This document shows positions 27,263-35,544 of a DNA stretch of 64,000 nt, piece by piece. The notes below the pieces were generated by a model. That model did not search any database, was not told the origin of the DNA, and saw only the letters and a list, made by a program, of their open reading frames with translations. The translations under genes were made by a program, and so were the position numbers. Origin of the DNA: Bradyrhizobium cajani (lineage in GTDB: Bacteria > Pseudomonadota > Alphaproteobacteria > Rhizobiales > Xanthobacteraceae); assembly GCF_009759665.1 (NCBI RefSeq), contig NZ_WQNE01000002.1, forward strand, positions 310,001 to 374,000. Direction: 5' to 3'. Position 1 is the stretch's first letter, and every line of letters begins with the position of its first letter.

Positions 27263-27434
27263 ATGTCCTCGGTCTCAGAGCCGAACGAACAGGACGATGG
27301 GCTGGATACCGCCGTCGAGCAGGCAATCACTGTTTGCGGCGGTGATATGCGCGCGGCTATTCGCGCTGATCGTTGCGTACAATTTCTTGGAGTCCGGGAT
27401 CTCAGAGTTGAAGAAGGCCGTATCGCACGCCTAG
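27263..27434 (+). pseudogene. Small conserved Bradyrhizobium-type protein, frameshifted
   Basis: Starts MSSVSEPNEQDDGLDTAVEQ and keeps the family-like CGGDMRAAIRA. It then leaves frame: in the next frame the sequence continues as ALIVAYNFLESGISELKKAV to TAG 27432. A two-base deletion in a CGCG tract near 27362 explains this. The unshifted frame runs on to 27496 with unrelated residues. Intact relatives of about 58 residues are, from memory, frequent in Bradyrhizobium. The 27435-27648 stretch contains nothing I can support. Confidence 0.6.
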
Positions 27435-27648
27435 GCGAGCCTTCTGGCTCCGATCGCCGGCGACCCCGGGCTTGCAACAGGGGACATTATCGCTGAAGCC
27501 CTGCGCCGGCAGGCTGGAGACGATGCCCAACGAGCTATTTGAGGACGTCAAGCAGATGATCGCCGCCCATGAGCGGGAAGGCGATGAAACGCGATCCGGT
27601 AAGAGCTTTGCCCCGGGGTCTTGATCCGATTTCCCTCCGGTCCTCCGA

Positions 27649-27981
27649 CTAATCGCACCACTCCACGCGCCCCCGGCGCAGCCAGAAATGCGAACGGCAT
27701 CCGCCCTGTAGCCAGACCGACGGCTTGAGGCTTGGGCGCCCCGAAGCATCGAGCATCAGATCCCACTTCGGCTTCGCTTCCCTGATCAGCAACAGCTCGA
27801 TCGTCCTACCGCACCCGCAGGGACAGCGCATGCCGACACACCAGTCCTCATCACCTTCGCGCGCAAGTACCAGGTCGCGACGGGGCATGTTCAGCGGCAA
27901 GCTGTCACCGTCGACCACCTTTAGACCGCGCAGTGGTCCAAACTTGTCCCACGCCCTTCTAACCCACCTCGGCAGCCTCAT
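27649..27981 (-). CDS. DUF6527-like protein of the ubiquitin-like operon
   Basis: 110 residues. Features recalled for DUF6527 are visible: MRCPCGCGRTIELLL (Cys53, Cys55, Cys57), KPSVWLQGGCRSHFWLRRG (Cys95, His98), and a final VEWCD. The Cys and His could bind a metal. DUF6527 proteins travel with bacterial ubiquitin-like, E2, E1 and JAB genes; their role is not settled. The ATG overlaps the TGA of the JAB-E1 gene as ATGA, so it is translated together with it and is the last gene of the operon. Confidence 0.8.
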   Translation of the reverse strand: MRLPRWVRRAWDKFGPLRGLKVVDGDSLPLNMPRRDLVLAREGDEDWCVGMRCPCGCGRTIELLLIREAKPKWDLMLDASGRPSLKPSVWLQGGCRSHFWLRRGRVEWCD

Positions 27982-29378
27982 GCCTTCTTCTCCCTCCGAG
28001 GCGCCAACGTGGGCAGTTCGAGAAGCGGCTCTTGCGCTCCGCGTCCTAGCACCGGGTTGTCGCTCACCGTGAATTCGGTCTCCGCCATGAACTCCTCCTC
28101 GCAGGCAGCTAGGCTGAAGATGGTGCGCGCGTACTTCTCGTTCGAATCCAGGCGGAACGGATATGCGCGCGCGATGAACTCGTTCACGCATGCCGCTGCG
28201 GCCCGCATATTGAGCATGATCACCGACGGTGCCTCCTCGGCGACGCCCTTGATGTAGCCGGCCTCGACTTCGGCACGAAATGCTTCCGGAAACGCGTTCC
28301 GCAGATACTCGGCACGGAGGGTGTCGGGCGTGTACACGCCACGATCCTGCAGCAACGACCGGCCCGGCTGCACATAGTCGATGCGGCCGCATACGTCAGC
28401 GATGGCCGGCGCCCCATCCGGGGTCCTCCTTGTCGGGATCGACACCCCGACATCGAACAGCGGGATCAGGAAAGCGCTGCTGATGAGGTCGGCGATGTAC
28501 CTGGCCTCCAAGGTGTCGACGCAGCAGAAGAGCACGTCCGCTTGGCTCGCAGCGAGAACCGCCTCGCGCGTCGTGATCGACTTGGTCACGGGGAACGCCA
28601 CGCCGGGGCCCCGATACGTCGCGACGGCCTCGGCGAACATCTCTGCCTTCGGCTTCTTCAGCTCCACGTCCTTCAGGGTCGAATTCAGGATCCGGTTGAG
28701 GTTGCGGCCCTCGACCTTGTCGAAGTCGACGTAGTCGTTGCGGCCGAAGCCCATGCGCGCGTTCTGCTCGGCGACGATCGAGCCCGTGCCCGACACGCCG
28801 ATGGTCGTTGCCGACAGCCGCTTCAGCTCGGCGGTCATGTCGGAGGTGAACGCCATCGGCCGTTTGGCGCGATCGCGACGCTCTGCGTCGCACTCCCAGA
28901 AGAAGCGTAGGTCGTGGCCAGCGACGCTGACCAGCTCGACGGCGGTCTTGTTGAGGTCGCTGTCGTATAGCCGGGCGCGGATCGCGCCGTCCGGCGTCAT
29001 GATCGCGCTGCCGTGGCTGTCGCCGCACGCCTGGAAAAGGCATGGCATCACGATGGCGTCGCTGTCGTCGTCCGGCCGGGAAAACGCGAACAAGCCGCCG
29101 GGATGGGAATGGATCAGAACGATCGCGAGGCCGAACGGTTCGGCCAGATCTATGGCGCGCTCGAGATACTCCCCGGGCCAGTTGATCCGGTCGGGTTCGC
29201 GCACCTTGCAGGCGGCGTGGGGAACCAGGATCGCATCCTGGGCCAGCAGCCGAAGCCGCGGCCCCGGTGTGCGAGAGCACAACAGGATCGCCGCAGCTTC
29301 CTTCCGGTCTCCGGGATAAAGGTGATCGACGAGACGATCGTACAGAACTCCCGTCAGCGCCAGCGCAGGCGAGATCAC
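27978..29378 (-). CDS. JAB deubiquitinase-like + ThiF/E1-like fusion protein
   Basis: 466 residues from GTG 29378, which overlaps the stop of the upstream gene (GTGA). Residues 1-160 form a JAB/MPN domain: E27 in RKEAAAILL, and HSHP (90-93) followed by S100 and the Asp cluster 103-107 complete the JAMM zinc site. Residues 175-330 form a ThiF/E1 adenylation domain: GVSGTGSIVAEQNARMG (194-210), then DFDKVEGRNLNR with the Asn and Arg of the ATP site, then KKPKAE and CCVD. Such proteins adenylate a ubiquitin-like C-terminus and can cut it off. The combination with an E2-linked ubiquitin-like protein marks a bacterial ubiquitin-like pathway. Confidence 0.9.
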   Translation of the reverse strand: MISPALALTGVLYDRLVDHLYPGDRKEAAAILLCSRTPGPRLRLLAQDAILVPHAACKVREPDRINWPGEYLERAIDLAEPFGLAIVLIHSHPGGLFAFSRPDDDSDAIVMPCLFQACGDSHGSAIMTPDGAIRARLYDSDLNKTAVELVSVAGHDLRFFWECDAERRDRAKRPMAFTSDMTAELKRLSATTIGVSGTGSIVAEQNARMGFGRNDYVDFDKVEGRNLNRILNSTLKDVELKKPKAEMFAEAVATYRGPGVAFPVTKSITTREAVLAASQADVLFCCVDTLEARYIADLISSAFLIPLFDVGVSIPTRRTPDGAPAIADVCGRIDYVQPGRSLLQDRGVYTPDTLRAEYLRNAFPEAFRAEVEAGYIKGVAEEAPSVIMLNMRAAAACVNEFIARAYPFRLDSNEKYARTIFSLAACEEEFMAETEFTVSDNPVLGRGAQEPLLELPTLAPRREKKA

Positions 29379-30481
29379 TGCCCAACCTCCTTCGCGATGG
29401 CGGACTCGACCAGCGCGAGGTGCGTTACCACGTTGTCGATAGCGGGCTTCCACGGCGCCGCTCCGCTGCGATGGCGCGACCAGCCGTTGAACGGCGTGCC
29501 GCAAATGATGGCCGAGACCTGCGTCCTGTCGATCGGCTGGCCCGACCTCAGTGTCAGCTTGGGGTTGGTATAGAACATGTCGATCTCGGCGCCGGGGTAG
29601 GTCGTCGGGATCAGCAGCGCCAGCGTGACCATCTGCTGGTCGTAGCCGGCAGGCACCCGATAGTTATGGATCAACAGCCAGCGGTGCCCGGAGTCGACCA
29701 CGGTCTCCCAGAAGCAACCGAGGGCATCGAGATACTTCTCGTCGACCTCGAGCACATCGAAGTCCCGCCGCGGCTTCGGCGCTGGCTCGCCGTTGTTGAC
29801 GCCGGTGGGAGTCAGCCGGAGCTTCTCGATGCCGGGCGTGCGCAGATCCACGGTGTCGGTCAGGGTGACGGCGCGCTTCGGCTGGTTCTTGACGATCAAG
29901 AAGATCTGCCATCCCTGGTCCGGGTTGAAGCCCGCGTCGAGCAACGCTTGCCTGACGACGATCGTCGGCTGGTGCAGCGTGAGCAATACGCCCTGCACGT
30001 TCAGCTTCCAGGTCGGCTTGCGACTGATGAACGCCTCGATGCCGCCCTTGCCGAGGTCGACGAGATCGCGCGGACCGATGAGGCGGTCAGGCTGGTCGAC
30101 GCAGTCGAGCAGCAACTCGTCCTCGGGCGCGACCTTGCCCAGCTTGCGGAGCACCGCGCCCGAGATCAACCGGCTCGGCCATTCGAAGCGCTCGCCGTTG
30201 ATCGTCAGAATGTAGAGCCGGTCGGTCTCGACCACGACGAACTGACGTCCCTTGCCGAGGTCGACGTTCTGATTGGGGCGGATTTCCTCCAGCTCGCCGT
30301 CCGGCAGGAAGTGAAGCACGGTCGCCTGCTGCGCTGCCGTGAACCCCGCGGCGTGGGTGATCTGGGCGCCGGTAGGCGCGGCGTCCTCGATAACTAGTTG
30401 GCGGAACTCCAGATTCTCACCCGCGACTTCGATGGCCTGCTCCGCTGCGCGGTGATCGGGAGTGGCTTCCTGGATGCTCAT
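29375..30481 (-). CDS. Multi-ubiquitin-like protein fused to an E2-like domain
   Basis: 368 residues. Three beta-grasp-like repeats can be read: about 25-85, 87-155 and 156-225. Each ends in a related pattern (NVDLGKGRQ, LVDLGKGGIE, TVDLRTPGIE). The third (KLNVQGVLLTLHQPTI..ALLDAG) is most ubiquitin-like. Residues 235-368 match the prokaryotic E2 family E: YRVPAGYDQQMVTLALLIP, TYPGAEIDMFY, then FNGWSRH and PWKPAIDNVVTHL. Candidate catalytic Cys are C327 (AIICG) and C256; the family's catalytic residue is not certain. First gene of the operon; substrate unknown. The ubiquitin-like part has no free Gly-Gly end, so it must act as a fused donor or scaffold, or be cleaved. Confidence 0.85.
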   Translation of the reverse strand: MSIQEATPDHRAAEQAIEVAGENLEFRQLVIEDAAPTGAQITHAAGFTAAQQATVLHFLPDGELEEIRPNQNVDLGKGRQFVVVETDRLYILTINGERFEWPSRLISGAVLRKLGKVAPEDELLLDCVDQPDRLIGPRDLVDLGKGGIEAFISRKPTWKLNVQGVLLTLHQPTIVVRQALLDAGFNPDQGWQIFLIVKNQPKRAVTLTDTVDLRTPGIEKLRLTPTGVNNGEPAPKPRRDFDVLEVDEKYLDALGCFWETVVDSGHRWLLIHNYRVPAGYDQQMVTLALLIPTTYPGAEIDMFYTNPKLTLRSGQPIDRTQVSAIICGTPFNGWSRHRSGAAPWKPAIDNVVTHLALVESAIAKEVGQ

Positions 30482-30525
30482 GATGATCCTTTCTCCGGCG
30501 GAGGCCGGTGTGCGAGCATGCAGCT

Positions 30526-30548
30526 AATTTAATCGAGCTCGCTAAATT
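30526..30548. promoter_or_regulatory. Palindromic operator candidate
   Basis: AATTTA, an 11-base centre containing GAGCTC, then TAAATT form a 23-bp inverted repeat. It lies between the ubiquitin-like operon (starts 30481, minus) and the XRE gene (starts 30648, plus). It is a natural target for the XRE regulator. TTAG-type words repeat further right (30562, 30581). Confidence 0.5.
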
Positions 30549-30571
30549 TGTCAAGCATACACTTAGCCTGC

Positions 30572-30599
30572 TTGAAATACTTAGCAAACTGGATATGAT
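30572..30599 (+). promoter_or_regulatory. Sigma70-type promoter for the XRE gene
   Basis: TTGAAA (30572-30577), 16-base spacer, TATGAT (30594-30599). The start codon is 49 bases downstream. The TTAG words of the possible operator lie between and before the two boxes, so binding there would repress the regulator itself. Confidence 0.5.
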
Positions 30600-30647
30600 G
30601 GCCTTGAGGCCCGGACGGACCGGGCCTCGTTGAACGCGGAAGTTTCG

Positions 30648-31028
30648 ATGGCTGGCGAGAAAACCGAAGAGCCGCATTCGGCGGAAGGTCTTGGGCGCTA
30701 CTTAAAGAGCGCGCGATTGGGAAGTAAGATGACGTTGCGAGATGTTGAGGAAGCCACGGGCAAGGAGGTGTCGAACGCTTACCTCTCCCAGCTCGAATCC
30801 GGAAAGATTGCCAAGCCCTCGGTCAACGTCCTGTACGCTCTATCAACATCGTTAGGCGTCCCTTACGAAACGCTGATGGAACGGGCTGGGTACATTGTTC
30901 CGACCAACCAAAGGGCTGAGGCGCCGAACCAGAGCAAGGCCGCGACCTACTCGATCGATAATCTAACTGCAGACGAAGAGAAGGAATTGCTGGATTACCT
31001 CAACTACATTCGCTCGAAGAGGAAATGA
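30648..31028 (+). CDS. XRE-family transcriptional regulator
   Basis: 126 residues from MAGEKTEEPHSAEGLG. A lambda-repressor-type HTH lies at about 18-75: LGRYLKSARLGSKMTLRDVEEATGKEVSNAYLSQLESG is the classical pattern (two helices around TLRDV..SNAYLSQLE). The tail (YSIDNLTADEEKELLDYLNYIRSK) is a short dimerisation-like helix. GGAAG precedes ATG 30648 by 6 bases; a TTG at 30630 is also possible. It is divergent from the ubiquitin-like operon and most likely represses it. Confidence 0.85.
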   Translation: MAGEKTEEPHSAEGLGRYLKSARLGSKMTLRDVEEATGKEVSNAYLSQLESGKIAKPSVNVLYALSTSLGVPYETLMERAGYIVPTNQRAEAPNQSKAATYSIDNLTADEEKELLDYLNYIRSKRK

Positions 31029-31305
31029 TCGAAAATGGCCCGTCGATAGATCCGTACGGCTGGCCAATATAGTCGTAGCGCAAGGTGTTCCCAGCGCGCA
31101 CTGTCGAAATTTCATGGCGCGGCGCTGATTTAGCATCACCAGCCGTACTACCTTCGCCGATCGAACATCAGGAGAGCATGGCAAGACACTTGCTTGAGGC
31201 ACCAGTGTTATAAATTTCGTTTCGCTCATGGCGCATGAGATGGAACAAGAATCCGAAAGTTCAGTGACGGACGTCCTCACCTGAGGACAAGCGTGGAAAG
31301 TTCAG

Positions 31306-32241
31306 ATGAAGTTAAGCAACGACGAGACCCGACAGATCGCGGAGGCCCGCTCCCACGAATTCAGCACCAGGCGGGCAACCGTCCCCGCGCTCGAGGATAT
31401 TCTCTACACGGCGCGCCCTGTTCTCGACCATGGCTTCGTCCGAGTCGTCGACTACATGGGAGACGACACGTCGGTGGTGCAGGCCGCACGCGTCTCCTAC
31501 GGACGCGGCACCAAACAAGTCACCGACGATAGAAATCTGATCCGATACTTGCTGCGACATAGTCACACCACGCCATTCGAAATGGCTGAAATAAAACTTC
31601 ACGTAAAGCTACCGATCTTCGTCGCACGGCAGTGGATCAGGCACCGTACCGCCAGCGTAAACGAGTACTCCGCGCGCTATTCGATTCTCGACAAGGAGTT
31701 CTACGTACCGGAAAGATCGAACCTGGCTGCACAGTCAAGCACAAACCGCCAAGGTCGAGAGGGCGTACTTGATGCCGATGAGGCTGATCGGGTGCTGACG
31801 ATTCTCAGGAGAGATGCAGAGACCGCATACTCCGACTATCTGGACATGCTCAACTTAGACGAAAATGACAACGTTTTGTCTGAGGACAGAAGCGGTTTGG
31901 CTCGCGAGCTCGCACGAATGAATCTTTCGCTGAACTTTTACACCCAGTGGTACTGGAAGATCGATTTGCATAATTTCATAAACTTTTTGCGGCTTAGAGC
32001 CGATCCGCACGCTCAATATGAGATCCGAGCGTACGCAGAGGTCCTACTAGAAATATTTAGAGCTTGGTGCCCGATCAGCTACGAAGCGTTCCTGGAGTAC
32101 AAGCTTCACTCAACTGTCCTTTCCAGGTCGGCTATCGCAGTCTTGAAAAAAGCGCTGCGAGGAGAACGCGTTACACGCGAAGATAGCGGCCTCTCCAAGA
32201 GGGAATGGGACGAGCTCAACAACCAATTTCAACTCGGATGA
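31306..32241 (+). CDS. thyX: ThyX-family flavin-dependent thymidylate synthase
   Basis: 311 residues. The ThyX signature [14 protein letters not shown] is at residues 112-125, and SHTTPFEM (86-93) and the C-terminal region ([10 protein letters not shown]) also fit. ThyX methylates dUMP with FADH2 and methylenetetrahydrofolate, and relatives make modified pyrimidines. The protein is longer than many housekeeping ThyX (about 220-300) because of N-terminal and C-terminal additions. It lies on AT-richer DNA inside the element and 12 bases before a winged-helix gene, facing the methyltransferase operon. I infer a specialised role: nucleotide supply, or a base-modification step for the neighbouring system. 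Confidence 0.85.
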   Translation: MKLSNDETRQIAEARSHEFSTRRATVPALEDILYTARPVLDHGFVRVVDYMGDDTSVVQAARVSYGRGTKQVTDDRNLIRYLLRHSHTTPFEMAEIKLHVKLPIFVARQWIRHRTASVNEYSARYSILDKEFYVPERSNLAAQSSTNRQGREGVLDADEADRVLTILRRDAETAYSDYLDMLNLDENDNVLSEDRSGLARELARMNLSLNFYTQWYWKIDLHNFINFLRLRADPHAQYEIRAYAEVLLEIFRAWCPISYEAFLEYKLHSTVLSRSAIAVLKKALRGERVTREDSGLSKREWDELNNQFQLG

Positions 32242-32253
32242 TCGGATCTAGAT

Positions 32254-32559
32254 ATGTCGAAGAGTTCGCGTAATTTCTATTCGATTGACGTCGGCCGATC
32301 ACCCACGACGAGTGCTCTTGCGAGCAATTTGGCGGAAAGGATACTTGAGACGTTGAACGTGGGGCACGCGCTTACCGGGGAATCGGTCGCAGAGGCCGTA
32401 GGCGCTGATCCGACCGAGGTCCAAGAACTCATTCACACGATGATCAATCTCAAGTTAATTCAGCGATCAGCACAAATGAACCTGGCACTCTCGTCGTCGG
32501 GCAAGGTCGCACTTGAAAGCAAGCTGCTATCAGTTTCGAGCCGTGATGGCGTCGAGTAA
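32254..32559 (+). CDS. Winged-helix-like small protein after thyX
   Basis: 101 residues. The middle (LAERILETLNVGHALTGESVAEAVGADPTEVQELIHTMINLKLIQRS) reads as a winged helix: helix, helix-turn-helix, then the wing around AQMNLALSSSGK. It starts 12 bases after the ThyX stop, so the two form one transcript. The last 30 bp overlap the end of the minus-strand gene 32530-33501. It could regulate the facing operon or be a structural partner. Confidence 0.65.
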   Translation: MSKSSRNFYSIDVGRSPTTSALASNLAERILETLNVGHALTGESVAEAVGADPTEVQELIHTMINLKLIQRSAQMNLALSSSGKVALESKLLSVSSRDGVE

Positions 32560-33501
32560 AGCGAAATCGATCGTATTGATGGCGACCGTCGATATGCCAG
32601 AACTGGTTGCTGGAGCGTGCGAGGAAACCACCGGGTATATGAGGCTAACTGTTCCAGCAGCGGATTCAGTCAAATAGAACAAGGCTGCACCGAGCATCTG
32701 CGGCTTAGGCCCCAACGGCGCAATATAAAATCGAGACTGCGGCCACTTTGTTCTCGCCTCGGACACGACAGCGCTCAACTCTGTCGCAACAGAGAATGGG
32801 TCTGCGGCGGGAGCAAACCGCTTCGAGTTCGATGCCTCGTTGTCCGGGACTGGGGTATCGATGCCATAGGCTTGAAGTATGTTTTGCTGATACATATCGG
32901 GCTGAAGTGATGGCAACCCGAAGAGCAGGAATCGTTGCGCGGAAGCTTTATGATCGAAGACTTCCCGCTGAAGCGCCGCGTCAAATCCCGGCGCGACAAT
33001 AAGTACTTCTTGAGCTCCAGGATGGTTTATTCCTCCGAAGCCGGCAATCTCCTTCACGTCCGTTACTTCTCCCGAGGAGAATTTGGTGCGCTCCCGCTTG
33101 GCATAATCGGCAGGCTGCGAATAGATTACATCGAACTTCGAAACGCCTCGGTGCTTCAAAAAGCGAACCAAAATCGCGATCTGTGGACGTAGCATTCCCG
33201 TGATGTCGAAGCAGATCTTGGTCTGCTTCAAATTGCACATTGACTCGAGGTGATCGATCAGACTCCGCGTTGCGTATGGATCGCCTCCTACGGCCTCGAA
33301 CTTTTCCTCGAGCGGCAATTCAACGACGGGAATATTGTACTCGGGATGAACAAGCCAGACTTTACGGACGGCCGTCACATGATCGTATACTTGGCGAACG
33401 CGCTCGCTGCCGTCCCATGACGATACGAACACATCCCACGATTTTGACCAGTTCTGATTGATCAAGACCTCTTCGCGGTAGAAGTAATCAAAAAATTTCA
33501 T
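32530..33501 (-). CDS. Rossmann-like hypothetical protein of the MTase-PRTase-ATPase operon
   Basis: 323 residues from MKFFDYFYREEVLINQN; the ATG overlaps the stop of the ATPase gene (ATGA). KICFDITGMLRPQIAIL (residues 95-111) forms a strand-loop-helix with a D-x-TG motif, reminiscent of CARF-like and related Rossmann sensor domains. A second strand pattern (VLIVAPGFDAAL) and SRFYIAPLGPKPQM suggest two alpha/beta lobes. No catalytic motif I can name. It is the last gene of four tightly linked genes, so it probably acts with the ATPase. A sensor or effector role is a guess. Confidence 0.65.
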   Translation of the reverse strand: MKFFDYFYREEVLINQNWSKSWDVFVSSWDGSERVRQVYDHVTAVRKVWLVHPEYNIPVVELPLEEKFEAVGGDPYATRSLIDHLESMCNLKQTKICFDITGMLRPQIAILVRFLKHRGVSKFDVIYSQPADYAKRERTKFSSGEVTDVKEIAGFGGINHPGAQEVLIVAPGFDAALQREVFDHKASAQRFLLFGLPSLQPDMYQQNILQAYGIDTPVPDNEASNSKRFAPAADPFSVATELSAVVSEARTKWPQSRFYIAPLGPKPQMLGAALFYLTESAAGTVSLIYPVVSSHAPATSSGISTVAINTIDFALLDAITARN

Positions 33502-35543
33502 GTGCGCACATCGAACAGAGAAGGCGTCTCGTGGCGTTGTCGCCGACCGAAATACGGGGCAGTCATCTTCTCGGTCCACGACCTGAGCAATTCTCTAAAA
33601 TCATCGTCCCGAGAGGGATCGAATACGATCTCGACCTCCGAAGCCTTCAATCGAGCTATGCCGCGACGAGCCGCGGGCAGATCCCACTTCGGCCCCAGCA
33701 GGGCGTTGAGCTGAAACTTAGAAATGCGCTCCTTAGTATTCCGATCGATTTCCCCTCGCGATATCCTGATGAGAAATGAATGTTGCTCAGCGAGTCTCAG
33801 ACGCTCCTGGACCACTACCGCCAAATCTCTTTCTCGAACGCTAAACCCGAGCAGAGAGCATTCCACCGGCTTGTCCGCGAAGCGATTGACCTCGAACAGC
33901 TGACCAAGACGTTCTATGGCGGTGACAATCGCCACCTCCTGTTCTCCTGATTTACGCATAGTTGTCAAAAACCACTCCGCGCATTCCTGGAGGCCGAGGT
34001 CCTGGTCATTCGTCGATATCTGCGAGATACGATCGGACGACCGGTTGTATATCCCCCAATCGAAGATCTGCTTGAGAAGGTTGAGTAGACTTCGCGGCAG
34101 CCCTTCCGACATGCGGATGAACGTCTTCATCCCGTAGTGCAGGGACTGCCGCTTTCTCTCTTCACGAAAAAGTTGGGCAAGCAGATCGGATCCGTAGTGT
34201 TGAACGGCTCGCTGATACTTTCCTGCTCGGTGGGGGCGAGTTTGAAAACCACGACATTCAGCTCGTATTTGGACAGACCTTCGGACGAGGTTCTCGTCCC
34301 TAAACCAAGCTTGGTACAGAAGAAGGATGTTTACCTTCTCCAAAAGGGGAAATTGCTCATTTTCGATGTGTCGGAGAATGGCATCGACATCGCGCGGATC
34401 GTCAGCTCCCGGCAACAGGTGGTATTTTAAACCGGCCTTTGCTTTTCGCTCGAAGCGAGCCAAGTGACTTCGCGCGCGGCCGGAAATCCTTTCTCTCACA
34501 AAATCACTATCCCAGCCCAAGTCAGGCACGTCAAAAAGTGCGTCGATCTGCGGCCGCGTGATCTTACCGCCTTGGCCTAGGCCCGCCATTTCCAAGCGCT
34601 TTTGGATCAGCTGATAGGAGAACTTAATCCACTGCGATTTCGACTGCCTGAAACGGCGATCAAGATACCAGGTCTCAAATTCTGATCCTTCCTTGTTCTC
34701 CTCGTTTGCTTTGTATGTATGCCTGGTCTTTATGCTCCATAGCCGCCCACCAACCCTAAAGGTTGAAGGCGAAGATCGCTCTCGTATGAGAGTATTGATG
34801 TGCTTCTGCTGATCTTCCGTGATGATTTCAAACTCGTCCAGATGGTATGCAAAAACAACGCTCCGAAGGGCCGAAATCTTTCGTTTCAGCACCTTCGGAA
34901 TGCCGAAAGCCAACTGGCCAGGCGTGACGCGAATTTTGATATTCAGCGCGCCGTCGAACATAATGTTGTTGATCGCAAGATCGATTTCAGCCTGCATCCT
35001 GGACAGCAAGTTCAGGCAGCCATCGAATGACTCGACTACATCGTTGAGTTCGCCACCCAGCAAGCCCACGATCGCGGCACAAATCTCGGATTCTACTTCG
35101 CATACCGACGGCTCCTCCTGGCACAGCCTAACTAAGACTTGGAGAAGCTCTTGCGCGAGCCAAAGCTCTAGATAGTAGGCAAAGAGGGCCCGCCATATCT
35201 CGGGCGATTGACCATGATTGTGAAAGCGCTCAGCATTCAAGCTTCCCAACAGGACATAGATGCCGAGATATCCGTCTTCTGAGAGGCCCTTAAGACAACC
35301 GACCGAACGTTCTTCGTAGCGAAGCCGTTGGAGTGCAAACGAATGATATCGCATCCAATGCGTCTTTCCGCTGCCTTTCCCGCCCAAGAGGAACAACGGC
35401 ATAGGCGACTTTGGTCTGTAGACGGAGCCTTGCTCATCTCCGGAGACCGCCACCCATAGGCGCTGGATCTCCTCGTCACTCAGATCGACCGCCTGTGTGA
35501 CTGCGAATGGGTTGATGTGACCAATCTGAATAGCTTGAGGCAT
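33498..35543 (-). CDS. ORC/CDC6-like AAA ATPase
   Basis: 681 residues. The Walker A motif is FLLGGKGSGKTHWMRYHS (GGKGSGKT at residues 54-61). A Walker B-like VVFAYHLDEFEII is at about 229-241 with the Asp-Glu pair. GQGGKITRPQIDALFDVP and the long helical C-terminal half (ENVRRSVQIRAE.., RMSEGLPRSLLNLLKQI) fit ORC-CDC6/STAND-like ATPases of conflict systems, as far as I remember that family. It starts 1 base after the PRTase-like gene and ends by overlapping the next. I infer a nucleotide-dependent switch or DNA-binding core of a defence-like complex. Base composition is more AT-rich than the flanks. Confidence 0.75.
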   Translation of the reverse strand: MPQAIQIGHINPFAVTQAVDLSDEEIQRLWVAVSGDEQGSVYRPKSPMPLFLLGGKGSGKTHWMRYHSFALQRLRYEERSVGCLKGLSEDGYLGIYVLLGSLNAERFHNHGQSPEIWRALFAYYLELWLAQELLQVLVRLCQEEPSVCEVESEICAAIVGLLGGELNDVVESFDGCLNLLSRMQAEIDLAINNIMFDGALNIKIRVTPGQLAFGIPKVLKRKISALRSVVFAYHLDEFEIITEDQQKHINTLIRERSSPSTFRVGGRLWSIKTRHTYKANEENKEGSEFETWYLDRRFRQSKSQWIKFSYQLIQKRLEMAGLGQGGKITRPQIDALFDVPDLGWDSDFVRERISGRARSHLARFERKAKAGLKYHLLPGADDPRDVDAILRHIENEQFPLLEKVNILLLYQAWFRDENLVRRSVQIRAECRGFQTRPHRAGKYQRAVQHYGSDLLAQLFREERKRQSLHYGMKTFIRMSEGLPRSLLNLLKQIFDWGIYNRSSDRISQISTNDQDLGLQECAEWFLTTMRKSGEQEVAIVTAIERLGQLFEVNRFADKPVECSLLGFSVRERDLAVVVQERLRLAEQHSFLIRISRGEIDRNTKERISKFQLNALLGPKWDLPAARRGIARLKASEVEIVFDPSRDDDFRELLRSWTEKMTAPYFGRRQRHETPSLFDVRT

Positions 35544-35544
35544 G

